This document shows positions 1 through 4,689 of a DNA stretch of 6,250 nt, in pieces. Location: the NCBI GenBank assembly GCA_031549605.1, contig JAVBPM010000075.1, forward strand, positions 1 through 6,250, read 5' to 3'. The stretch's first letter is position 1. Every line of letters starts with the position of its first letter. The notes beneath the pieces are model-generated. The model saw nothing but the letters and a program-made list of their open reading frames with translations. It was not told the DNA's origin and searched no databases. This DNA is from WRAI01 sp031549605 (GTDB taxonomy: Bacteria; Bacillota; Clostridia; Oscillospirales; UBA929). A program made the position numbers and the translations under genes.

Positions 1-117
1 GTCGTCGACAGGCGCACCGTTGATGGCGGTCAGGCGCTCGTTGGGCAGCACACCGGCGCGGTGCGCTGCGCTGCGCGGCTCGACGGCGGTAATGCGTGCG
101 CCGGTTGGTTGTGGCAT
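1..117 (-). CDS. N-terminal fragment, PDZ-like domain, probable DUF512 family protein
   Basis: Only the first 39 codons are in the window; the gene runs off the left edge. The start is ATG at 117, with AAGGAG at 125-130 and a 7-base spacer, so the start is secure. The visible residues read as the first half of a PDZ fold: a short strand (GARITAVEP, residues 6-14), then SAAHRAGVLPNERLTAING, matching the usual 'PxSxAxxAGLxxGDxLxxING' pattern. There is no signal peptide or membrane anchor before it. A cytosolic protein opening directly with PDZ is the hallmark of the DUF512 (radical SAM-like, Fe-S) proteins of Firmicutes and cyanobacteria, often found near der in Clostridia. The family call is inference, since the CxxxCxxC region lies outside the window. 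Alternatives are other PDZ proteins, though HtrA- and S41-type proteases normally carry PDZ internally. The gene has its own promoter (161-189). Confidence 0.6.
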   Translation of the reverse strand, partial: MPQPTGARITAVEPRSAAHRAGVLPNERLTAINGAPVDD

Positions 118-160
118 GGCGGCTCTCCTTGACGGTCAATGTGTATGGGTTAACCGATAT

Positions 161-189
161 ATTGTACTATTTTTCATGGCATTTGTAAA
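161..189 (-). promoter_or_regulatory. Sigma-A-type promoter for the PDZ/DUF512 gene
   Basis: On the minus strand, a -35 box TTTACA (184-189) is separated by exactly 17 bases from a -10 box TACAAT (161-166). Five of six bases match consensus in each box. Transcription would begin near 154, giving a leader of roughly 35-40 bases before the start at 117. The leader contains two short palindromes: GGTTAACC (148-155), at the predicted start point, and TTGACGGTCAA (129-139), touching the ribosome binding site. The -35 box directly adjoins the hairpin that ends the xerD transcript. Confidence 0.75.
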
Positions 190-225
190 GGGTACGAACG
201 ACCGCTTTTGGCGGCGCTCGTACCC
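190..225 (-). terminator. Terminator-like hairpin after xerD
   Basis: The outer arms GGGTACGA (190-197) and TCGTACCC (218-225) pair perfectly. The inner part continues imperfectly with GC-rich pairs toward an A/T loop. It begins 19 bases past the xerD stop codon. In the direction of transcription the hairpin is followed by TTTACAAAT, a weak U-tract that doubles as the -35 box of the next promoter. Position and stem suit an intrinsic terminator for the proC-spoIIM-xerD group; the poor U-tract keeps this from being certain. Confidence 0.55.
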
Positions 226-244
226 TGCTTTGTTGGCTTGTTGT

Positions 245-1132
245 TTATTTGGCGCGCGGATGGGCGCGCTGGTAGACGTCGTTGATGCGCTGCTTGATGA
301 GGCTGGCGTAGACTTGCGTCGACGAGATGTCGGCGTGACCCATCATCATTTGAATCGATTGCAGGTCGGCGCCGTTTTCCAGCAGGTGCGTGGCGAAGGT
401 GTGGCGCAAAATCTGTGGCGTGACCTCTTTGCCGAGGTGCGCTTTTTCCTGATATTGCTTGATGATTTTCCAGAAGCCCTGACGCGTCATGCGCTCGCCG
501 TTGCAGTTGACAAACAGCGCCTGCTCGTTTTGGTTGCGCAGCATGGTTTTGCGCGCGCTGGCTATGTAGGTTTGGATGGCCTGCGCGGCGGTGACGTAGA
601 TGGGAATGATGCGGTCACGGCCGTGGCTGGTGCATTTGATGAACTGCGCGCCCATGATGACATCGCTGACATTGAGCGAAATCAGCTCGCTGACGCGGAT
701 GCCGGTGGCGTACAGCAGCTCGAGCATGGCGCGGTCGCGGAAGCCCTTGGCGTCGGTGCACTCGGGCTGCTCGAGCAGGAAGTTGACTTCCTTGCCGCTG
801 AGCACCTGCGGCATCTTGCGCTGGCTCTTGTCGGTTTTGACCGACGAGACAGGGTTGTTTTCCATGTAGCCGTGGCTGCACAGATAATTGTAGAACGACT
901 TTAAGCCCGCCGTCGTGCGTGTCACGGTGGCGATGCTCTTGCCCTCATCCTTGAGCCATTTGAGATACGCGCAGACGTCATCGTGCGACACGCCGGTCAG
1001 GTCGCTGCGGTCGTTGGCCTCCAGATAATGTGAGAACAGCTTGATGTCCCGCATGTAGCTGGCCTGCGTGTTGGCCGATGCGCCGCGCGCCTCGCTCAGG
1101 TAGGCCTCATAGTCGCGTATCATTTGTAGCAT
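245..1132 (-). CDS. xerD: Tyrosine recombinase XerD-like, atypical active site
   Basis: A tyrosine recombinase of 295 residues, the usual XerC/XerD length. These enzymes resolve chromosome dimers at dif in the cytoplasm. Residues 1-100 form the SAM-like core-binding domain; about 108-290 form the catalytic domain. Visible active-site residues are Arg146 (TGIRVSEL), Arg243 (ILRHTFATHLL), His266 (MMGHADISS) and nucleophile Tyr275 (STQVY). The stretch LLENGADLQSIQMMMGHADISSTQVY and the C-terminal HPRA ending favour XerD over XerC, as does the neighbouring spoIIM. Two usual catalytic positions differ: the beta-hairpin Lys aligns with Ser169 (KCTSHGRDR, nearest Lys at 166), and the first His of HxxR is Gln240 (TPQILRH). 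ATG at 1132 has AAGGGG (1142-1147) 9 bases upstream; ATG at 1123 is an alternative. It lies 38 bases after spoIIM, probably in the same transcript. Confidence 0.9.
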   Translation of the reverse strand: MLQMIRDYEAYLSEARGASANTQASYMRDIKLFSHYLEANDRSDLTGVSHDDVCAYLKWLKDEGKSIATVTRTTAGLKSFYNYLCSHGYMENNPVSSVKTDKSQRKMPQVLSGKEVNFLLEQPECTDAKGFRDRAMLELLYATGIRVSELISLNVSDVIMGAQFIKCTSHGRDRIIPIYVTAAQAIQTYIASARKTMLRNQNEQALFVNCNGERMTRQGFWKIIKQYQEKAHLGKEVTPQILRHTFATHLLENGADLQSIQMMMGHADISSTQVYASLIKQRINDVYQRAHPRAK

Positions 1133-1170
1133 GGATCATAACCCCTTCATGGTGTACATTTCATTTGGTG

Positions 1171-1791
1171 TTATATCTGCAAAACCAGCCACGACATCAG
1201 CGTCGGCATGGCGTACACCTCGTACAGTGCGGTTAAAGCGAAGACCAGCGTCAGCAGCGCGAGAGCGGCGACCGGCGCGCGGTCGGGCGGAGCCGGCGGT
1301 TGGCGGTGCAGCGCTGCGGTGGTAAGGCGCAGTCCGTTGCGCCACGCGTCGAGCGACAGCAGCATCAGCAGCGGCAGCACAATCAGCGTTTGCACGCCGA
1401 CGGCGGCGACGGCCAGCCACAAACCTTGCAGCCCAAGCGTTTTGGTAAAGGCGGTCACGGTGATGGCGGTGAGAAAGCCCTTGGCGCCAATGGCTACCGG
1501 CGTGATGAGCAGTGTCAGCGGTGTGAAGGAACCTAAGTAGATGATGGCGGGAAAGAGCAGCGCGTTGCGAACGGATGGCCAGAGCGGCACGGTCAGCGCC
1601 TGTCCGCTGCCGCAGCGCTCGAGCAGTGCGGCGAACGCGTCGGTCAGGTTGGCAAGCGGTTGGCCCTTGAGACCCGAGACCGACAGGCTGCCGGCCAGCG
1701 CGCCGGCGAAAAAGAGGAAGCCGAGCAGTGCCAGTTGGCCGGCTTGACTGTTGAGCGACAGAGGTTTGAGCTTGGTCAGCAGTTTTTTCAC
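1171..1791 (-). CDS. spoIIM: SpoIIM-like membrane protein (stage II sporulation protein M)
   Basis: A 206-residue integral membrane protein, close to the ~214 residues of Bacillus SpoIIM. In spore formers SpoIIM is the membrane anchor of the SpoIID-SpoIIM-SpoIIP peptidoglycan-degrading complex that drives engulfment of the forespore. Hydrophobic segments lie at about 17-38, 75-100, 102-118, 122-147 and 172-200. Family-like signatures are a first helix with FFAGALAGS, the loop segment SFTPLTLLITPVAIGAKGF (88-106), and LGLQGLWLAVAAVGVQTLIVLP (119-140), which parallels the Bacillus 'GWKGFLLSF..LPQNLIIIP' region. Location beside xerD is also typical. The start is GTG at 1791 with AGGAGG (1801-1806) 9 bases upstream. 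The basic N-terminus (KKLLTKLK) fits a cytoplasmic start. Sequence is divergent and Ala/Leu-rich, so a related SpoIIM-superfamily protein with another role cannot be excluded. Confidence 0.75.
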   Translation of the reverse strand: MKKLLTKLKPLSLNSQAGQLALLGFLFFAGALAGSLSVSGLKGQPLANLTDAFAALLERCGSGQALTVPLWPSVRNALLFPAIIYLGSFTPLTLLITPVAIGAKGFLTAITVTAFTKTLGLQGLWLAVAAVGVQTLIVLPLLMLLSLDAWRNGLRLTTAALHRQPPAPPDRAPVAALALLTLVFALTALYEVYAMPTLMSWLVLQI

Positions 1792-1807
1792 GGGTTGTCC
1801 CCTCCTC

Positions 1808-1824
1808 GTCTCAGTCTATGAGAC
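1808..1824 (-). other. Small hairpin before the spoIIM ribosome binding site
   Basis: GTCTCA (1808-1813) and TGAGAC (1819-1824) form a perfect 6-base inverted repeat with a 5-base loop. It lies in the 49-base gap between the proC stop and the spoIIM start, ending one base before the AGGAGG site. It has no U-tract, so it is not a good terminator. It could modulate translation or mRNA stability, or be chance. Confidence 0.3.
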
Positions 1825-1840
1825 AAGCAGGGCGTTTATG

Positions 1841-2650
1841 TCAGGCGCGCGACAGCTCGTCGGCGCGGGTGACGCAGGCTTGCAGCGCCTTGTTGAGGAC
1901 GCCGGTGTGGCTGTTGGCTTGCAGGCTTTGCAGCATGGCCAGTGTGGTGCCGCCCTTGGAGGTGACCTCGTCGATCAGCTGTTGCGGCGACTTGCCGGTT
2001 TTGAGCACCATTTGCGCCGAGCCCTCCATGGTTTTGGCGGCCAGCAGCAGTGCGTCGTCGCGGTTTAGGCCCTGCGACGCGGCGAAGGAAGCGATGTCGT
2101 TGAGCAGCTGGTAAAACAGCGCCGGTGTTGAGCCGTTGACCGCGATGACGGCGTTCATCAGCGACTCGTCAATGACGGTGCAGAGTCCGGCCTTTGAAAG
2201 TGCGGCGGTGACGAAGGTGACAAACTGGGTCGGCACCGTGGTGGCCGGTTGTGCCAGCGCCGAGGCACCGTTGCCGACCTGCATGGGCGTGTTGGGCATG
2301 ACGCGCAGCACGCTGGCGGTTGGGTGCAGCTGCCGGGCAATGGTGTCGGTGGTGACGCCGGCGGCAAAGCTGACAAAGCACTTGTCTTGCGAGTACGCGG
2401 CCAGCTGCGCCAGCGCATCGGGCATTTGCTGCGGCTTGATCAGCAGGAAAACCAGGTTGCTGCGGTTGGCCAGCTCGGCGTTGTCGGCGCAGACGGTGAA
2501 GCCCTGGGCCGTGGCCGCCTGTTGTGCGGTCGGTGTCGGGTCGCAGACGCAGATGTCGGAGGCGGCGAGTAACCCGTGATTGACAATGGTGGCGGCGATG
2601 GGCTTGGCCATATTGCCGAAACCAACGAACCCGAGATTTATGTTACCCAC
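1841..2650 (-). CDS. proC: Pyrroline-5-carboxylate reductase
   Basis: Cytoplasmic enzyme that reduces delta1-pyrroline-5-carboxylate to L-proline with NAD(P)H, the last step of proline synthesis. At 269 residues it has the normal family length. Residues 5-16 (NLGFVGFGNMAK) are the Rossmann dinucleotide-binding motif (family form GFIGxGNMA), and LLIKPQQM (69-76) is the family 'AVKPQ' strand. RVMPNTPMQVGNGAS (116-130) is the signature around the MPNTP motif. VNGSTPALFY (171-180) corresponds to the usual VSGSGPAY region. SKGGTTLAML (231-240) is the C-terminal dimer-domain motif, normally SPGGTT. The start is GTG at 2650 with GGAG (2660-2663) 9 bases upstream; an ATG at 2658 is out of frame and stops quickly. 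It is first in a group with spoIIM and xerD and has its own promoter (2748-2776). Confidence 0.95.
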   Translation of the reverse strand: MGNINLGFVGFGNMAKPIAATIVNHGLLAASDICVCDPTPTAQQAATAQGFTVCADNAELANRSNLVFLLIKPQQMPDALAQLAAYSQDKCFVSFAAGVTTDTIARQLHPTASVLRVMPNTPMQVGNGASALAQPATTVPTQFVTFVTAALSKAGLCTVIDESLMNAVIAVNGSTPALFYQLLNDIASFAASQGLNRDDALLLAAKTMEGSAQMVLKTGKSPQQLIDEVTSKGGTTLAMLQSLQANSHTGVLNKALQACVTRADELSRA

Positions 2651-2747
2651 AATGCCATGCTCCGTTCTTTTTGTCTGCCTGTCCGGCGGCTTTTTTGGCC
2701 GCGTCGGTCGACGGTGAAAAATCGTTGCCTAGAGATAAGTGTAAACC

Positions 2748-2776
2748 AGTATACCGCATGAATGTTGACTTTGCAA
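2748..2776 (-). promoter_or_regulatory. Sigma-A-type promoter for proC
   Basis: On the minus strand, a -35 box TTGCAA (2771-2776) is followed after exactly 17 bases by a -10 box TATACT (2748-2753, five of six consensus bases). Transcription would start near 2741, giving a leader of about 90 bases. The leader holds a small stem GCGGC/GCCGC (2686-2690 with 2698-2702, 7-base loop). A GTAAACCAG motif (2741-2749 on the plus strand) overlaps the -10 box and the start point, so it could be an operator. Confidence 0.75.
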
Positions 2777-2822
2777 GCTAAAAGTCATAAAAATAGGGTT
2801 TTTGTTGAAGTTGACGAGAGAG

Positions 2823-2849
2823 TTATGTAAACAGAATTATGTAAACCAG
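2823..2849 (+). repeat. Tandem direct repeat TTATGTAAAC(C)AG
   Basis: TTATGTAAACAG (2823-2834) is followed at once by a second copy in the same direction, TTATGTAAACCAG (2837-2849), with a 14-base period. Related single copies in the same orientation are GTGTAAACCAG (2739-2749) and TTGTAAACTGG (2950-2960). The pair lies about 50-75 bases upstream of the proC -35 box, where an activator or repressor could bind. TTATGTAAAC also resembles the XerD-binding arm of Firmicute dif sites, but no XerC arm is recognisable next to either copy. Confidence 0.5.
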
Positions 2850-2915
2850 CGCCGAGCGGCGCGTTTGTCCACAAGATGTAGTCGGGTGGTTGCTGGTGGG
2901 GTGCCCTATCTTGTG
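2843..2915 (-). other. Two adjacent inverted repeats, possible structured RNA
   Basis: Reading the minus strand, CACAAGAT (2915-2908) pairs with ATCTTGTG (2877-2870) around a 30-base C-rich interior. Three bases later comes a second stem, AAAC-GCGCC/GGCGC-TG-GTTT (2866-2843), with a 4-base loop and a 2-base bulge. It is followed by ACATAATTCTG, which is only moderately U-rich. A stem plus terminator-like hairpin is the layout of a small RNA or leader element. I see no promoter close upstream and no known family match, so this is tentative. Confidence 0.25.
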
Positions 2916-3034
2916 ATGGCACTTTGACGCGAAAGTATGTTCAATAATCTTGTAAACTGGAAAAATGAGGTGTTTTTTACGATGGTTTTGTGCATTGTTG
3001 TCAGGAGCTGACCGTTGAAACCCGGTAACACGCA

Positions 3035-3072
3035 GCACAGCCGCCGTTCCGTGTCAGAAGCGGCGGCTGTGC
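3035..3072 (-). terminator. Strong hairpin after scfB
   Basis: GCACAGCCGCCG (3035-3046) and CGGCGGCTGTGC (3061-3072) are perfect 12-base arms around a 14-base loop, starting 10 bases past the scfB stop codon. The side downstream on the minus strand (TGCGTGTTACC) lacks a proper U-tract. The plus-strand side (GGTTGTTTATTTAG) is more T-rich. It is the natural 3' end for scfB, either as an imperfect terminator or as a stabilising 3' stem. Confidence 0.6.
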
Positions 3073-3082
3073 GGTTGTTTAT

Positions 3083-4402
3083 TTAGTTGTGTTGGGCGGC
3101 TTTGATCATGGCGCACTCAAAGCGTTTTTTGGCCAGCTGGCAGCCTATCTCGTAGGGCTGCGACAAGTCGTTGTTGGCGGTCAGGTTGGCGGCGGCGCAG
3201 CCGCCCCCGCACAGGTAACGCGCCCAGCACTGGGTGCAGGCGTCGCGGCTGTAGAGGTTGAGGCTGGCGAAGTGCTCGCTGATGTCGTCGCGCCAGTCGG
3301 TGCTGTCGAGCGTGCCGAGGCGGTACGCTGCCCTGCCGACGAACTGGTGGCAGGGGTAAATCTCGCGCTCGGGCGTGATGGCGACGTATTCGACACCGGC
3401 GCCGCAGCCCTTGACGCGCTTGTAGACGCACGGCCCTTGGTTGAGGTCGATGCGGAAGTGGAAGAAGTTGATGTTGGGTCGATCGCGCAGCAGCTGCAGC
3501 AGGCGCTCGTACTCGGCGTTGACGGCTTCGAGGTGCTGTGGGCCGATGGCCAACGGGTGGTCGGCGCTGAGCACCACCGGCTCGACTGAGATGTGCTTGA
3601 ACCCGGCGTCGGCCAGCGCCAGCACGTCCTGTGCAAAGTCGAGCGACCGGGCAGTAAATGTGGCGCGCGCGTAGTAGTCCTTGGTGCGCGATGCGATTAG
3701 CTTTTGGAATTTGGGCAGCACCAGCGCGTGGCTGGGCGCGCCGCTGACCGTGCGGCGCACGGCGTCGTGGCTGCTTGCGCGGCCGTCGATGGACAGCACG
3801 ACGTTGTCCATGTTGGCGTTGATGTAGGCGATTTTATCGTCGTCGAGCAGCAGCCCGTTGGTCGTCAGTGTGAAGCGGAACACCTTATTCGTTGCGGCGG
3901 CGCGTTGGCGCGCGTAGTCGACCGTGCCGGTAACCGTATCCCACGCCATCAGCGGCTCGCCGCCAAAGAAATCGATTTCCAAGTGTTTGCGGTTGGCCGA
4001 GTGCGCCAGCAAAAAGTCGACGGCGTCGCGCGCCGTTTGCGCGTCCATCAGGCCGCGTCCGGCGCCAAAGGCACCTGTGCCGGCAAAGCAGTAGTCACAG
4101 CGCAGGTTGCAGTCGTGCGCGACGTGCAGGCACATCGCTTTAATCACGCCGGTGGGCGCCTTTTGCAGCACGCGCTGCTCGGGCGTGAATAACTGGCCGT
4201 CTTGCTGCAATTGGTACAGCTGGCGCCAGATTTCGCGACCCTCCTCGCCTGCTTGCGCTAGCACGGCGTCGGGGCAGTCGGGCGTCATGGGTGCTTGCAC
4301 CAGAGCCAGTACACGGCGCGTGTCGTCGTCGATGCGGTGCAGCGCGCCGCTCTCGGTGTCGAACAGCAACGTGGCGTTGTTGAGGGTAAATATATGGGTC
4401 AT
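3083..4402 (-). CDS. scfB: SCIFF peptide maturase, radical SAM/SPASM thioether-forming enzyme
   Basis: A 439-residue cytoplasmic iron-sulfur enzyme that uses S-adenosylmethionine radical chemistry to form Cys-to-Thr thioether crosslinks in the ScfA peptide. An N-terminal region (about 1-88) fits the peptide-binding RRE-like part of such maturases. The radical SAM cluster motif CX3CX2C is Cys98, Cys102, Cys105 (HDCNLRCDYCF), and FFGGEP at 145-150 is the SAM-binding GGE motif. The C-terminal SPASM domain is intact: Cys325, Cys333 and Cys351, then the exact CX2CX5CX3C set Cys389, Cys392, Cys398, Cys402, and a final Cys421, enough for two auxiliary Fe4S4 clusters. ATG at 4402 is chosen because AAGGAG (4411-4416) lies 8 bases upstream; a longer form from TTG at 4435 would read through that site. 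It sits 128 bases after scfA, beyond a terminator hairpin. Confidence 0.95.
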   Translation of the reverse strand: MTHIFTLNNATLLFDTESGALHRIDDDTRRVLALVQAPMTPDCPDAVLAQAGEEGREIWRQLYQLQQDGQLFTPEQRVLQKAPTGVIKAMCLHVAHDCNLRCDYCFAGTGAFGAGRGLMDAQTARDAVDFLLAHSANRKHLEIDFFGGEPLMAWDTVTGTVDYARQRAAATNKVFRFTLTTNGLLLDDDKIAYINANMDNVVLSIDGRASSHDAVRRTVSGAPSHALVLPKFQKLIASRTKDYYARATFTARSLDFAQDVLALADAGFKHISVEPVVLSADHPLAIGPQHLEAVNAEYERLLQLLRDRPNINFFHFRIDLNQGPCVYKRVKGCGAGVEYVAITPEREIYPCHQFVGRAAYRLGTLDSTDWRDDISEHFASLNLYSRDACTQCWARYLCGGGCAAANLTANNDLSQPYEIGCQLAKKRFECAMIKAAQHN

Positions 4403-4410
4403 GGCGGCGT

Positions 4411-4416
4411 CTCCTT
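4411..4416 (-). promoter_or_regulatory. Ribosome binding site that decides the scfB start
   Basis: AAGGAG on the minus strand, 8 bases before ATG 4402. The open frame extends 11 codons further up to a TTG, but that start has no comparable site, so the 439-residue product is preferred. Confidence 0.85.
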
Positions 4417-4443
4417 GTCTGGCGTTATGCGGCAATGTGAATA

Positions 4444-4472
4444 ATTATGCAGAGCGTTGCATGAATGCATAA
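4444..4472 (-). promoter_or_regulatory. Inverted repeat and weak promoter-like boxes before scfB
   Basis: TTATGCA (4445-4451) and TGCATAA (4466-4472) are perfect inverted arms separated by 14 bases, with a further TGCAT (4458-4462) inside. A possible -10 box CATAAT (4444-4449) overlaps the left arm. The matching -35 region (TTTATG, 18-base spacer) is poor. This may be an operator or a weak separate scfB promoter; the repeat is clear, its role is inferred. Confidence 0.35.
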
Positions 4473-4473
4473 A

Positions 4474-4518
4474 TGAGAATAAAGGACGGGCGGAGCGCAG
4501 CTGAGTGCACTCCGCCCG
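4474..4518 (-). terminator. Terminator/attenuator between scfA and scfB
   Basis: Perfect 9-base arms CGGGCGGAG (4487-4495) and CTCCGCCCG (4510-4518) surround an inner 3-base extension (GCA 4497-4499 with TGC 4506-4508). In the direction of transcription the stem is followed by TCCTTTATTCTCA (4486-4474), a good U-rich tail. It begins 12 bases after the scfA stop. Partial termination here would leave much scfA mRNA and little scfB, fitting a peptide substrate and its enzyme. Confidence 0.8.
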
Positions 4519-4530
4519 CGTTGTGTTGCC

Positions 4531-4677
4531 TTAGCGGTCTTTGTTTTCGCAATCCTGATTGGCGACGGTGCAGCTGGTTTTGCAGGCCGACTGGCACGAC
4601 GCCTGGCATTCGCCGCAGCCGCCCTTTTGGGCCGAAGCCTTGAGGCTGCCCTGGCTGATGGTTTCGATATGCTTCAC
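4531..4677 (-). CDS. scfA: SCIFF ranthipeptide precursor (six-cysteine peptide)
   Basis: A 48-residue ribosomal peptide, matured by ScfB into a thioether-crosslinked ranthipeptide. Residues 1-20 form the leader (KHIETISQGSLKASAQKGG). The core holds six cysteines, Cys21, 24, 28, 32, 36 and 43, spaced CX2CX3CX3CX3CX6C, within the highly conserved SCIFF string CGECQASCQSACKTSCTVAN. Thr34 and Thr37 are possible acceptors. As I recall, the studied homologue CteA carries a Cys32-Thr37 link, and both residues stand at the same numbers here. The start is GTG at 4677, chosen because the product then begins with the family's (M)KxI, and because GAGGTGA lies 5 bases upstream. It is third in the yajC operon and is followed by a terminator before scfB. 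It is conserved across Clostridia with a proposed signalling role; its exact function here is not shown by sequence. Confidence 0.95.
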   Translation of the reverse strand: MKHIETISQGSLKASAQKGGCGECQASCQSACKTSCTVANQDCENKDR

Positions 4678-4682
4678 GGTGT

Positions 4683-4689
4683 TCACCTC
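4683..4689 (-). promoter_or_regulatory. scfA ribosome binding site overlapping an upstream stop codon
   Basis: GAGGTGA matches the anti-Shine-Dalgarno end over seven bases and lies 5 bases before the scfA GTG. Its last three bases, TGA (4683-4685), are the stop codon of the TIGR04086-type gene. Ribosomes finishing that gene stop on the scfA initiation region, which suggests translational coupling. Confidence 0.85.

Larger units (their letters stand above)
2777..3034. other. AT-richer intergenic region, no supported gene
   Basis: This is the upstream part of the gap between proC and scfB. It is visibly richer in A and T than the flanking genes. The longest frame (2823-3038, minus strand, 71 codons) begins with GTG inside the scfB hairpin region, has no ribosome binding site and resembles nothing I know, so I do not call it. 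The region holds the tandem GTAAAC repeats (2823-2849), another copy at 2952-2960, and the inverted repeat CACAAGAT/ATCTTGTG (2870-2877 and 2908-2915). It also holds the short dyad GTCAG/CTGAC (3000-3012). I recognise no tRNA, T-box or riboswitch signature. Confidence 0.6.

Noticed and set aside
20..904. Long plus-strand open frame opposite xerD and the DUF512 start
   Set aside because: It is antisense to xerD, which has clear recombinase motifs and a good ribosome binding site; its own product has no recognisable features. High GC content produces such frames.
2686..2702. Terminator in the proC leader
   Set aside because: The stem is only 5 bases and the A/T run is in the loop, not after the stem.
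2806..2847. A dif recombination site for XerC/XerD
   Set aside because: Only the XerD-arm-like TTATGTAAAC is present; the bases that should form the XerC arm (for either copy) do not resemble one, so a full 28-base dif cannot be supported.
2878..2907. T-box or other riboswitch core (GGGTGG on the plus strand)
   Set aside because: The usual T-box string GGGTGGNACCGCG is not matched, and it is on the strand opposite to proC.
2823..3038. 71-codon minus-strand frame in the proC-scfB gap
   Set aside because: GTG start inside the hairpin region, no Shine-Dalgarno, no domain or composition typical of the neighbours.
3089..4192. Two long plus-strand frames opposite scfB
   Set aside because: They lie wholly antisense to the well-supported maturase; their Val/Ala-rich products mirror the scfB codon pattern.
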